Shown here one piece after another: positions 14,732 to 23,119 of a DNA stretch of 23,944 nucleotides. Origin of the DNA: CAZRIE01 sp964600075 (GTDB lineage Bacteria; Bacteroidota; Bacteroidia; Flavobacteriales; Flavobacteriaceae). The position numbers were made by a program, and so were the translations under genes. Position 1 is the first letter of the stretch. Every line of letters begins with the position of its first letter. The stretch is taken from positions 1-23,944 of the forward strand of contig CAZRIE010000065.1 of the NCBI GenBank assembly GCA_964600075.1, in the 5' to 3' direction. The notes below the pieces were generated by a model. It searched no databases and had not been told where the DNA came from. It saw nothing but the letters and a program-made list of their open reading frames with translations.

Positions 14732-15889
14732 ATGGATGGATTACGTATAGAAAAAATAGAGCTTTTCAAGGTGCCTCCACGCTGGTTGTTTTTAAAAATG
14801 ACAACCAAAAGCGGGATCATCGGTTGGGGAGAACCCGTCGTTGAGGGAAAAGCAGCTACCGTAGAAGCGTGTGTTCATGAACTTTCGAAATATATTATAG
14901 GTCGCTCGGCAAACGATATCGAAGATATTTGGCAAACACTTTATGGCGGCGGATTTTATCGCGGTGGGCCGATTTTGATGAGCGCGATTTCCGGAATTGA
15001 CCAGGCCCTTTGGGATATCAAAGGGAAGCACTTGGGCGTACCTGTCTATGAACTTTTGGGCGGTGCCGTACGCAAAAAAATGAAGATGTACTGTTGGGTC
15101 GGAGGAGACCATCCTGAAGTTTTGCTCGAACAGGCCCGAGAAAAAGTAGCTCAGGGCTACAAAGCGGTTAAAATGAATGCAACGGGGGAGTTTGCTTGGA
15201 TCGATTCCCTTCAAAAAGTAAAGACTGTGGCCAATAATATTAGACTTCTTCGCGAAGAATTCGGAGATATGTTGGATATCGGCCTCGATTTTCATGGCCG
15301 GGTACACAAAGGCATGGTAAAACGGCTAATCGATGAGTTGGACCCTTATCATCCTATGTTCATTGAAGAACCTGTTTTAAGCGAGAATAATGAAGCCCTC
15401 GATCATATTTATCGATACACCAGTATTCCCATAGCAACGGGAGAGCGTATGTTTTCCCGATGGGATTTCAAGGAACTACTTCACCGTGGAACGGTAGACA
15501 TCATCCAGCCCGACTTGAGCCATGCCGGTGGAATTTCAGAAGTGCGAAGAATTGCAGCTATGGCCGAGGCCTATGATATCTCATTAGCACCCCATTGTCC
15601 GTTAGGCCCAATTGCATTGGCCTCTTGTTTGCATATCGATTTTACGTCCATCAACGCCTTTATTCAAGAAAGTAGTTTAGGCATCCATTACAACCAAGGT
15701 TTCGATTTGTTGGATTATATGGAGAACCCCGAAATCTTTAAAGTAAAAGATGGCTATATTGACCTGCTCAAAAAACCGGGACTGGGCGTTGAAATCGATG
15801 AAGAAAAATTAAAAGAAGGACAAAAGTTAGGTCACGATTGGGCCAACCCGATTTGGCGGAACGAAGATGGAAGTTTTACAGAATGGTGA
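14732..15889 (+). CDS. dgoD: D-galactonate dehydratase
   Basis: A 385-aa enolase-superfamily protein that closely follows E. coli DgoD in length and sequence (PPRWLFLKM, FYRGGPILMSAISGIDQALWD, the C-terminal TEW). It dehydrates D-galactonate to 2-keto-3-deoxy-D-galactonate in the De Ley-Doudoroff pathway. Metal ligands are D186, E212 and E238; the catalytic bases are H188 (LDFHGR) and H288 (APHCPLGP), with E313 near the C-terminal end of the barrel. The ATG at 14732 matches the family N-terminus. The GntP permease and lactonase lie downstream, though an assembly gap intervenes. A related sugar-acid substrate is possible, but the full set of DgoD residues makes galactonate the best call. Confidence 0.93.
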   Translation: MDGLRIEKIELFKVPPRWLFLKMTTKSGIIGWGEPVVEGKAATVEACVHELSKYIIGRSANDIEDIWQTLYGGGFYRGGPILMSAISGIDQALWDIKGKHLGVPVYELLGGAVRKKMKMYCWVGGDHPEVLLEQAREKVAQGYKAVKMNATGEFAWIDSLQKVKTVANNIRLLREEFGDMLDIGLDFHGRVHKGMVKRLIDELDPYHPMFIEEPVLSENNEALDHIYRYTSIPIATGERMFSRWDFKELLHRGTVDIIQPDLSHAGGISEVRRIAAMAEAYDISLAPHCPLGPIALASCLHIDFTSINAFIQESSLGIHYNQGFDLLDYMENPEIFKVKDGYIDLLKKPGLGVEIDEEKLKEGQKLGHDWANPIWRNEDGSFTEW

Positions 15890-15892
15890 TTC

Positions 15893-15926
15893 CAGTAGGC
15901 AGTTCGCAGTAACTGTATTCAGTACA
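15893..15926. repeat. Heptamer repeats of the form CAGTNNN
   Basis: CAGTAGG, CAGTTCG and CAGTAAC are in direct tandem (15893-15913); after TGTATT, another CAGTACA follows (15920-15926). The array begins 4 nt after the dgoD stop codon. Only the CAGT core is kept. Confidence 0.6.
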
Positions 15927-15952
15927 TGTGCCGTACCCAAGGAACTATTTTC

Positions 15953-16009
15953 ATTACCCATTACCCATTACCCATTACCCAGTAACCTTTGAACTTGAAC
16001 TTGAATTTG
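15953..16009. repeat. ATTACCC heptamer array and TTGAAC hexamers
   Basis: ATTACCC is repeated four times exactly (15953-15980), followed by the degenerate AGTAACC (15981-15987). Then TTGAAC, TTGAAC and TTGAAT (15989-16006) run to the gap edge. The sequence after the gap begins ACCC just before the permease ATG, as if inside another ATTACCC unit. Confidence 0.75.
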
Positions 16010-16109
16010 NNNNNNNNNNNNNNNNNNNNNNNNNNNNNNNNNNNNNNNNNNNNNNNNNNNNNNNNNNNNNNNNNNNNNNNNNNNNNNNNNNNNNNNNNNN
16101 NNNNNNNNN
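16010..16109. other. Assembly gap of 100 N within repeat-rich DNA
   Basis: Exactly 100 N, a scaffolder default size, so the true length is unknown. The left edge ends in a repeat array and the right edge is 4 nt before the permease start. Unlike the first gap, no long duplicate flanks it. Confidence 0.9.
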
Positions 16110-16113
16110 ACCC

Positions 16114-17436
16114 ATGATATACGTTATCGCATTGATCGTAGCACTTGCCTTTATTATATTGGGCATAGTACGTTGGAAAATACATCCCTTTTTTGTTTTG
16201 CTATTGGCCGCAATCGGCTATGGTTTTATTACAGGAATGGGCGTCAATGAAATCATATCTTCGGTAAACGATGGTTTTGGTAGCATCATGGGCAAAATCG
16301 GACTCATCATTTTCTTTGGCGTCGCTATCGGTACTATTCTTGAAAAGTCGGGTGGGGCCATGGTCATTGCCACTCGTATGATCAAATTGATAGGGGAGAA
16401 GTCCATTCATTTGGCCATGATGTTGACAGGGTATTTGTTGTCCATCCCCGTATTTGCCGACAGTGCATTTATTATTATGAATTCGCTGAATAAAGCGCTG
16501 TCACATAAAGCAAAAGTTTCGTACGCGGGTACGACCGCTGCTTTGGCCTTAGGTCTTACGGCGACACATGTTATGGTTCCGCCCACTCCTGGCCCTATTG
16601 CAGCTGCAGGTATTTTGGACGCAGAGTTGGGCAGCGTGATTTTATGGGGGCTTATTGTTAGTGTGCTATCGCTTACGACCTGTTATTTTTTTGCGACTAA
16701 AATCGCATCGCGAATAGATATTCCAATCAAAATGGAAACTTCGCCCGATGCCCTTCACAAGCCGAAACTGGGGCTCTCACTTTTATGCATTATAGTCCCG
16801 ATAGTTTTGATTGTCATAAAATCAGTTTTTGACTATCCCGAATTTGAATTGACCGGTTCGGGGTTGTATCCTGTAATTTCGTTTTTAGGAAGTCCAGTAA
16901 TTGCACTTTTGACAGGTGTTTTTTTATCCCTGTTATTACCTGAAAAACTAGACGAAAAAGTATATTCCGCTACAGGCTGGTTGGGCGATGCATTGCGAAT
17001 AGCGGCACCCATTATGTTGATTACTGGTGCAGGAGGAATATTCGGCGCGATGCTACAAAATTCAGGATTTGCAGACCTAATTACTGAAAGTTTTTCAGGC
17101 ATGTCAATAGGCTTATTTTTTCCATTTTTATTGGCGGCCTGTCTAAAGACCACCCAAGGTTCTTCTACGGTGGCCTTGATAACAACGGCCTCAATTGTGG
17201 CTCCGATGATGCCCGCGCTGGGCCTTGATGATGCCTTTATGAAAACCATGACGGTTTTGGCTATCGGAGCTGGATCAACGGTAGTTTCCCATGCCAACGA
17301 CAGTTTTTTTTGGGTATTGACCCAGCTTACAGGTATGGATGTAAAACAAGGAAACCAAGTACAGACCGTAGGAACCCTTATTTTTGGAACAACGGCAATA
17401 ACCCTAATATTCTGTATTTCGAAATTTATGAGCTAA
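16114..17436 (+). CDS. GntP-family gluconate/aldonate permease
   Basis: A 440-aa membrane protein with about 12 hydrophobic segments, the normal size of GntP transporters. Typical family stretches include IHPFFVLLLAAIGYGF near the N-terminus, the conserved SIPVFADSAFIIMN, ATHVMVPPTPGPIAAAG and KTTQGSSTVALIT. GntP proteins import gluconate and related sugar acids with protons. It follows the dehydratase gene and precedes a lactonase, so galactonate is a reasonable substrate, by inference. The ATG at 16114 is 4 nt after an assembly gap; the encoded N-terminus (MIYVIALIVALAF) looks complete, but an earlier start in the gap cannot be excluded. Confidence 0.92.
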   Translation: MIYVIALIVALAFIILGIVRWKIHPFFVLLLAAIGYGFITGMGVNEIISSVNDGFGSIMGKIGLIIFFGVAIGTILEKSGGAMVIATRMIKLIGEKSIHLAMMLTGYLLSIPVFADSAFIIMNSLNKALSHKAKVSYAGTTAALALGLTATHVMVPPTPGPIAAAGILDAELGSVILWGLIVSVLSLTTCYFFATKIASRIDIPIKMETSPDALHKPKLGLSLLCIIVPIVLIVIKSVFDYPEFELTGSGLYPVISFLGSPVIALLTGVFLSLLLPEKLDEKVYSATGWLGDALRIAAPIMLITGAGGIFGAMLQNSGFADLITESFSGMSIGLFFPFLLAACLKTTQGSSTVALITTASIVAPMMPALGLDDAFMKTMTVLAIGAGSTVVSHANDSFFWVLTQLTGMDVKQGNQVQTVGTLIFGTTAITLIFCISKFMS

Positions 17437-17584
17437 TTTTAATATTAGTATTCTTCCCTCAACTTGCAGCCGACGAGGGATGGATGACCGAGAAGATTGC
17501 ATAAAGGGGTGTTCTCACCGGCTAGACAAAAGTTAAACCCTGTACTCAAACTCAAGAGAAACAAAAATTAATAATAACAGTACA

Positions 17585-18583
17585 ATGAAAAAAATATATA
17601 CAGTACTTCTCGCAGTACTTTTTCATCTAACGCTATTCTCCCAAGAAAAACAACATCAATTCGCTATCGAAATTTTAGACGATATGGCTCTTGAGCTAAT
17701 CGATGCGGATGCCCAAATAGAAGTCATTGGGAGCGGTTTCACATGGACGGAAGGCCCCTTATATATTTCGGATGGGGATTATCTCTTGTTTTCCGATATC
17801 CCTAATAACAAAGTTTTTAAAATCGATGCGAAAGGAAATACCTCTGAGTATTTATTTCCTTCGGGATTTTTAGGAAATTGTTCGGACTGTGCAGAGCCGG
17901 GATCTAACGGATTGCTGTTGAGCCCCAATGGAGAATTGGTACTTATGCAACACGGCGAACGCAGGGTGGCCAAAATGATAAGTTCTTTAGATGACCCCAA
18001 ACCGGAATATGAAGCATTGGCAGATAACTATGAGGGCCAGCGCTTTAACAGCCCGAACGACGGGGTTTTTGACGCTAAGGGAAATCTTTATTTCACCGAC
18101 CCCCCTTATGGTCTGCCTAAGCAAATGGACGACCCGACCAAAGAACTTGATTTTCAAGGGATCTATTGTTTAAAAACTTCGGGGGAAATTGTCCTGATCG
18201 ATAAGCTATCACGACCCAATGGCGTTGCGGTGTCTACCGATGGTTTGAAATTGTATGTAGCGGTATCCAACCCCGAACATGCTGTTTGGTATCAATATGA
18301 TATTATGGAGACTGGAAACGTGGTAAACAAAAAAGTGTTCTTCAACGTGACCGACTTGATAGGTAAGGAAGGCCAACAAGGTTTGCCCGATGGCATGAAA
18401 ATGCATAGCAAAGGTTATCTCTTTGCAACTGGCCCTGGTGGAATCTGGATATTCGATTTGGATAGCAAACCCATTGCAAGAATACATACGGGGGAAAAAA
18501 CGGCCAATTGTGCTTTTTCTTCAAATGAAAAAACACTCTTTATGACTGCGGATGATTATGTGTTAAAGGTTTCTTTAAAATAG
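17585..18583 (+). CDS. Secreted SMP-30/gluconolactonase-family protein
   Basis: A 332-aa six-bladed beta-propeller of the SMP-30/gluconolactonase/LRE family, which hydrolyses sugar lactones using a divalent metal. Residues 1-19 are a signal peptide (MKKIYTVLLAVLFHLTLFS), so it acts in the periplasm or outside. Probable metal ligands are E56 (WTEGP), N158 (NSPNDG), N212 (SRPNGVA) and D269 (GLPDGM). It begins 148 nt after the permease stop; that spacer (17437-17584) shows only weak hairpins and no clear promoter. With the permease and DgoD it fits a lactone-to-aldonate step that feeds transport and dehydration. The stop codon lies in a perfect terminator-like palindrome. Confidence 0.9.
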   Translation: MKKIYTVLLAVLFHLTLFSQEKQHQFAIEILDDMALELIDADAQIEVIGSGFTWTEGPLYISDGDYLLFSDIPNNKVFKIDAKGNTSEYLFPSGFLGNCSDCAEPGSNGLLLSPNGELVLMQHGERRVAKMISSLDDPKPEYEALADNYEGQRFNSPNDGVFDAKGNLYFTDPPYGLPKQMDDPTKELDFQGIYCLKTSGEIVLIDKLSRPNGVAVSTDGLKLYVAVSNPEHAVWYQYDIMETGNVVNKKVFFNVTDLIGKEGQQGLPDGMKMHSKGYLFATGPGGIWIFDLDSKPIARIHTGEKTANCAFSSNEKTLFMTADDYVLKVSLK

Positions 18584-18602
18584 GTTTTAAAAAACCTATT
18601 TT
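18577..18602. terminator. Perfect 12-bp palindrome, probable bidirectional terminator
   Basis: AAAATAGGTTTT-AA-AAAACCTATTTT is a perfect 12-bp inverted repeat with a 2-nt spacer. It includes the TAG stop of the lactonase gene and ends in T-runs on both strands. It lies between two convergent genes, as expected for a shared terminator. Confidence 0.7.
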
Positions 18603-18616
18603 GTTATAATGCTCTC

Positions 18617-18652
18617 GGATTAATTTTTAGCTTTCCTCAAAGCTTTTAATCC
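18617..18652 (-). terminator. Nested hairpin at the 3' end of the M14 peptidase gene
   Basis: GGATTAA (18617-18623) pairs with TTAATCC (18646-18652), and AGCTTT-CCTC-AAAGCT forms the inner stem. The stop codon of the M14 gene (18646-18648) lies in the outer arm. It probably ends minus-strand transcription together with the palindrome just beyond. Confidence 0.5.
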
Positions 18653-21117
18653 ACCATAAAAAGTGCATTTGCAAAAAACAATTTTCCGTTCTCCCAAAAA
18701 CCTCTAAATAGAGGGTTGTCGACCATATAAATAATTTGGCCTTTGCCAAGGTCTTCAACACCGAAGATTAGGGTATTGGCAATTTTTTTTTGGGCATCAC
18801 TGCCGGCAAAACCAGCGACGGGTTTGGTGTTGTTTTCCTCTAAATAGACCACAGTGCCTTGATCCAAATACGCATAGGCATCGTTGCCCAGTTTTAAGGT
18901 AAAATAGCTGTTGTTATAGCCATAAGCCAAAGGGTGGGTGTTATCGACTTTAGTCTTGAAAATGGCGCCGGGAATTTCTTTTTTGATTTGCTCACGTTGG
19001 TTTTTTTCGAAAACAGGTACGATAAGGGTACTATCTTTTTCGGTTTCCTTGGTTTTGATACTGAACCCTTTTTTTGTGGTTAATGCCTTTAGTACACTAC
19101 CCATGGCAATTAATGTGCCCCCATTGTTAACCCAATCTTTTAGGTCATCAAGGGTATCTTTATCAAGAAACTTGGTATAACTGTTTCCATCTGCTAAAAT
19201 CAGTACGTCGTATTTTGAGAGATTCACTTGCTTAAAATAGTCCGAGTCTAGTATGGTCACGGGGTAATGCAATTGCTGTTCAAAGAAGTGCCAGATTTCT
19301 CCAAAACGCAGGGTCGAAGTTGGCTCGCCCGAAAGCAAAGCAACTTTAATATTTTTGACCATTTGTACCGAACTTGATCCAAAGTCTTTTCCACCTTCTA
19401 CAAAACCGGTAGAGGTTCCCCTCAATGTTTTATCGTATTTCCATGAGATATCTTTTAGGTCTTTTAAAAAATCTAGTGTATTGGCATTATCTGCCTTGGT
19501 AATAATTAGGCTGCCACGATCGTATTCATGGCCATCCATAGTGAACGGTTTTTTTGCGTATCGAACTCTGATATCCGCTTTTAGTAAATCAGCCAAAAAT
19601 TGGGCATCGCTGAAACTGTTCCAATTGGTCAAAAAGGCATAGGCATTTTTAGATAGGTTCGCAGCTATAGGCGGGGAGATTCTCCGGCTATTGATGTCTA
19701 GGGTTGCGTTTATTTTTGTTTCCGAGGCAATAGCTTCTAAACCATAAGCGTAAGGTAGCGACCAGGCGGTAATATCATAGGTCAGTGAATCGCTCAATTT
19801 GGCATTGGGTTCGAACAGAACTTTGACTAGTGTGCCTTTTTTTTGGTCCGTTGCTACCACCAAACTTTTTTCGGAAGTTTTTAGACTTCCATTTTTTCCT
19901 GTTTCATAAATGAATCCCTTGGCGTTTCCTGGTTTGGCCCATCCGAATTCAATTTCATGCTGTGCAAGTAAACCGGTGAGAGCACCTATTTTATTGATAT
20001 CGCCGTTCAAAACGTAACTTTTATATTTGTAATTTTTGTTCTCATGGAATTTTTTAAATTCCTCATTTAGTTTTTGCGCATTTTTTGAAGCAATTTCAAC
20101 GGTCGAGAGTCCCGTTGTATGGTGGCGATCAATACGGTCTTTTAGGGTAAGCGTATCTCCGATAGCGGTCACGATACCCAATCCGGCCTTTCCACCACCG
20201 CCTTGTTCATAGGTCATGCCGATACTTCCATTATAGGTAGGGTAGGTGTCGCCATAACTGGGATAGAGCAGATCAAAAATTTCCTTTGTAAAATAAAACC
20301 AACCATTGACGTCGAAATATTTAGCATGGTTCTTACCGACGGTAACCTGAAATTCGCGCTGAAAATCAGTGACGACCTCATGAAAGGGCTCTGCGGCAGG
20401 TGCGAAATAATAGGGGTTGTCCACTGGCTGCTCATGAAAATCTACATGTACATGTGGTAGCCACTGGTTATACATTTTAATGCGTTGTTGACTTTCTATC
20501 TGTGTCAGCCAAGCCCAGTCACGGTTAAGGTCGAACATATAATGATTGGCCCTACCGCTTAGCCAAGGCTCATCGTGTTCTTTGCTATTGGGGTCTATTT
20601 GTTGTGGCGTATTTTTATATTGATTGTACCAATTGACATAGCGATCGCGCCCATCGGGATTGACACACGGGTCAATGATGACCACGGTATTCTTTAGGTA
20701 CTCGCTTTTCTGGGTCAACAGTTCGTAAACGGTCTGCATCGAAGCCTCGGTACTTACGCTTTCGTTGCCGTGTACGTTATAGCTCATCCAAACAATGGCC
20801 TTGGTTGGGTTTCCGGTGCCTTCGGTATTTCTGAGATGTTCTTGGCGAATATTCTCGAGATTCTTACTGTTTTTTGCGGCTGAGATATAGATCAACAGCA
20901 AAGGCCTACCTTCATTAGTTTGGCCATATTCTTGCAATCGAACGCGTTGGGAATTTGTTTCCGATAAATATTGGTAATAATCTACTACCCGGTGATGGCG
21001 TGTAAACTGGGTACCCAATTCATAGCCAAGAAACTCCGAAGGCGATTTTAAGTCTTGCGCAACGGTCGAAAATGTATAACAGCTTATAAAAAAAAGTAGG
21101 AGTGTTTTCAAATGCAA
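18646..21117 (-). CDS. Secreted M14-family zinc carboxypeptidase-like metallopeptidase
   Basis: An 823-aa exported peptidase. Residues 1-21 are a signal peptide ending FSTVAQ. The M14 zinc site is visible: H116 and E119 (NVHGNES), then H228 (HVDFHEQ). NPDGRDRY (153-160) and DLNRDW are typical substrate-binding segments, and the catalytic Glu is in MTYEQGGGG. The C-terminal third (from about residue 590, SGEPTSTLRFGEI, LILADGNSY) resembles the class I glutamine-amidotransferase-like domain of large Bacteroidota M14 proteins. There is no in-frame ATG; TTG at 21117, or TTG at 21111 giving MKTLLLFF, must start translation. It probably digests proteins or peptides outside the cell. The upstream spacer contains a long palindrome. 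Confidence 0.9.
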   Translation of the reverse strand: MHLKTLLLFFISCYTFSTVAQDLKSPSEFLGYELGTQFTRHHRVVDYYQYLSETNSQRVRLQEYGQTNEGRPLLLIYISAAKNSKNLENIRQEHLRNTEGTGNPTKAIVWMSYNVHGNESVSTEASMQTVYELLTQKSEYLKNTVVIIDPCVNPDGRDRYVNWYNQYKNTPQQIDPNSKEHDEPWLSGRANHYMFDLNRDWAWLTQIESQQRIKMYNQWLPHVHVDFHEQPVDNPYYFAPAAEPFHEVVTDFQREFQVTVGKNHAKYFDVNGWFYFTKEIFDLLYPSYGDTYPTYNGSIGMTYEQGGGGKAGLGIVTAIGDTLTLKDRIDRHHTTGLSTVEIASKNAQKLNEEFKKFHENKNYKYKSYVLNGDINKIGALTGLLAQHEIEFGWAKPGNAKGFIYETGKNGSLKTSEKSLVVATDQKKGTLVKVLFEPNAKLSDSLTYDITAWSLPYAYGLEAIASETKINATLDINSRRISPPIAANLSKNAYAFLTNWNSFSDAQFLADLLKADIRVRYAKKPFTMDGHEYDRGSLIITKADNANTLDFLKDLKDISWKYDKTLRGTSTGFVEGGKDFGSSSVQMVKNIKVALLSGEPTSTLRFGEIWHFFEQQLHYPVTILDSDYFKQVNLSKYDVLILADGNSYTKFLDKDTLDDLKDWVNNGGTLIAMGSVLKALTTKKGFSIKTKETEKDSTLIVPVFEKNQREQIKKEIPGAIFKTKVDNTHPLAYGYNNSYFTLKLGNDAYAYLDQGTVVYLEENNTKPVAGFAGSDAQKKIANTLIFGVEDLGKGQIIYMVDNPLFRGFWENGKLFFANALFMVD

Positions 21118-21136
21118 TCTTTTATCTCTTTTCCTG

Positions 21137-21297
21137 GAGAATGTTTTGAAATATGTGATTAGAATTTTTATAGGTCATTTTTGATGTCGTTTTAGGCAAA
21201 ATTTTCTCGCGTAGCCTTAGCTACGGTATAAAATTTTAACGAAGACCGGCGCAAAAAGGAGCATAAAAAGATAATTGATATGTTTCAAAGCACTCTC
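21137..21297. repeat. 161-nt imperfect palindromic element upstream of bshC
   Basis: The two halves are inverted copies centred at about 21217. The core is a perfect CGTAGC-CTTA-GCTACG (21210-21225), flanked by AAAATTTT on each side (21198-21205 and 21230-21237), then TTTTTAT/ATAAAAA (21165-21171 and 21263-21269), and an outer pair where GAGAATGTTTTGAAA mirrors TTTCAAAGCACTCTC. In the outer 35 nt, 25 positions are complementary and several others are G-U. It could fold into one long hairpin. It occupies most of the 312-nt spacer between the M14 gene and bshC, which has no gene I can support. It may be a palindromic intergenic element or MITE-like remnant. Confidence 0.7.
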
Positions 21298-21381
21298 TTA
21301 TGATCAAAGCTAATAATTCTTGACTGAAATCAGGGCCGAATATCCGTCAGAGGTATGAAAATTGGGTCGAACTAATTAACG

Positions 21382-21389
21382 TATTTTTA
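21382..21389 (+). promoter_or_regulatory. Near-consensus -7 element for bshC
   Basis: TATTTTTA differs from TAnnTTTG only at the last base. TTG at 21362-21364 is 17 nt upstream, acceptable for the -33 element. Initiation near 21396 would leave the ATG at 21400 with almost no leader, and favours the ATG at 21430. Confidence 0.4.
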
Positions 21390-21429
21390 GGAAGCCGCAA
21401 TGGGGAAGAGTTTTTATATTTACACATCT

Positions 21430-23037
21430 ATGGATATTGACTGTTTACCCTTCGACCGAACTGGTTATTTTACCGAATTCATTTGTGATTATATTGCTGA
21501 AAAGGAAAGTCTGAAGCCTTTTTACAATAGGTATTCAAATCTAGAGAGCTTTGCAGGGCAAATAGCGGAGAAGGCAACACATTTTCCCGAAGCGAACCGC
21601 GAGGTTTTATACAATGCCCTTCAGGCCCAATATGAAGAATTTTCAGTATCGGAGGAAACCAAGATCCACCTCAGAAAATTAAAAGAGCCCATAACATATA
21701 CGGTAGTTACAGGGCATCAGCTAAACCTATTTACCGGCCCATTGTATTTTCTTTATAAAATTGTCTCGACCATTAATCTTACGGTCGATTTAAAAAAGGC
21801 TTTCCCCAAATACAATTTCGTGCCTATTTACTGGATGGCCACAGAGGATCACGATTTTGATGAGATTAATTATTTTAATTTCAAGGGAAAAAAACTACAA
21901 TGGAACCCCGATAATAATGCCGGTGGAGCAGTAGGTCATTTGCAGACCAATGGCCTCGAAGAGGTCTATGAAGCGTTCGCCAATCAACTTGGGAACAGCA
22001 TTCATGCCGAACACCTAAAAAATCTTTTTCAAAAAGCGTATTTAGAACACGACAACTTGACCGATGCCACGCGATATCTGGCCAACGAACTTTTTGGAGA
22101 GTATGGACTGGTCATCGTTGATGGGGATGATAAAAATCTAAAACAACTTTTGGCGCCCTATGCCCAAAAGGATATTTTCGAAAATACCTCGTTCGACAAA
22201 GTAACCGAGACAATTTCAGGTTTAGAAGGTCTTGGTCAAAATTATGGCATACAAGTCAATCCCCGAGAAATCAATTATTTTTATCTGAAAGATGGAATAC
22301 GTGAGCGAATCGTTGAGAAAGACGGTAAGTTTTTCGTTTTGGATTCGGAGATTGTTTTTTCAAAAGATGAATTAGAAAAGGAGCTACTAGACCATCCCGA
22401 ACGGTTTTCACCCAATGTTATCGCTCGTCCATTGTACCAAGAAGTCATCTTGCCCAATTTGTGTTATATCGGAGGTGGCGGGGAGATTGCCTACTGGCTC
22501 GAACTGAAATCGATGTTTGAGGCGATGAAAGTACCGTTTCCCGTACTTTTATTACGTAATTCGGCGTTGGTCATTACGGAAAAGCAGCAAAAAAAATTAG
22601 AGAAAATGAATATTTCCGTTTCGGACCTCTTTCTGAAACGAAGTTCTTTTATTAATAAGAAAATTCGCGAAATATCGAATATCGACATTGACTTTACGCC
22701 CCAAAAACAAATTTTAGAAGAACAATTCAAAAGGATTTATGAACTTGCCGAACAAACCGATAAGTCTTTTCATGGTGCAGTAAGGGCCCAAGAAGTCAAA
22801 CAAAAAAAAGGCTTGGACAAGCTCGAAAAACGTTTGCTCAAGGCCCAAAAACGTAAACTGAAAGATCATGTGACGCGTATGACCGAAATTCAGAACCTAC
22901 TTTTTCCCAACCAGTCGTTGCAAGAGCGAAACCTAAATTTTTCCGAACTCTATTTAGAATTGGGGAAAGATTTGATTCCGATGTTGATGGATACGCTAAA
23001 GCCCCTGCAGTTAGAGTTTTCGATTATCAAAATGTAA
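21430..23037 (+). CDS. bshC: Bacillithiol biosynthesis protein BshC (putative cysteine ligase)
   Basis: A 535-aa protein. BshC is thought to join cysteine to glucosamine-malate in the last step of bacillithiol synthesis, the main low-molecular-weight thiol of Firmicutes and many Bacteroidota. Family segments seen are CLPFDRTGYF near the start, TGHQLNLFTGPLYFLYK, and YWMATEDHDFDEIN; a lysine-rich coiled coil (KLEKRLLKAQKRKLKDH) lies near the C-terminus. The ATG at 21430 (MDIDCLPF) fits the family N-terminus and the promoter; an in-frame ATG at 21400 would add ten residues (MGKSFYIYTS). The bshA and bshB genes are not in the window. It converges with the PNPOx-like gene. Confidence 0.93.
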   Translation: MDIDCLPFDRTGYFTEFICDYIAEKESLKPFYNRYSNLESFAGQIAEKATHFPEANREVLYNALQAQYEEFSVSEETKIHLRKLKEPITYTVVTGHQLNLFTGPLYFLYKIVSTINLTVDLKKAFPKYNFVPIYWMATEDHDFDEINYFNFKGKKLQWNPDNNAGGAVGHLQTNGLEEVYEAFANQLGNSIHAEHLKNLFQKAYLEHDNLTDATRYLANELFGEYGLVIVDGDDKNLKQLLAPYAQKDIFENTSFDKVTETISGLEGLGQNYGIQVNPREINYFYLKDGIRERIVEKDGKFFVLDSEIVFSKDELEKELLDHPERFSPNVIARPLYQEVILPNLCYIGGGGEIAYWLELKSMFEAMKVPFPVLLLRNSALVITEKQQKKLEKMNISVSDLFLKRSSFINKKIREISNIDIDFTPQKQILEEQFKRIYELAEQTDKSFHGAVRAQEVKQKKGLDKLEKRLLKAQKRKLKDHVTRMTEIQNLLFPNQSLQERNLNFSELYLELGKDLIPMLMDTLKPLQLEFSIIKM

Positions 23038-23119
23038 TTTTTCAAAAAAAGGTAATTACTGTCCCCGTCTTTGACCATAGTGGTGTTGGTGAATGTTAGT
23101 TACTTTGTCTAACCAAGAA

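Noticed and set aside
15928..16113. N-terminal extension of the permease through the second N gap
   Set aside because: The extension translates repeat DNA and N. The ATG at 16114 gives a complete GntP N-terminus.
17453..17545. Terminator or attenuator hairpins after the permease (CCCTC/GAGGG and GGTG/CACC)
   Set aside because: Stems are only 4-5 bp, loops are long or there is no T-run, so they are not better than chance.
21137..21297. tRNA or known riboswitch in the palindrome
   Set aside because: It has no cloverleaf, anticodon arm or T-loop sequence, and no riboswitch core that I recognise; it is a single long hairpin.
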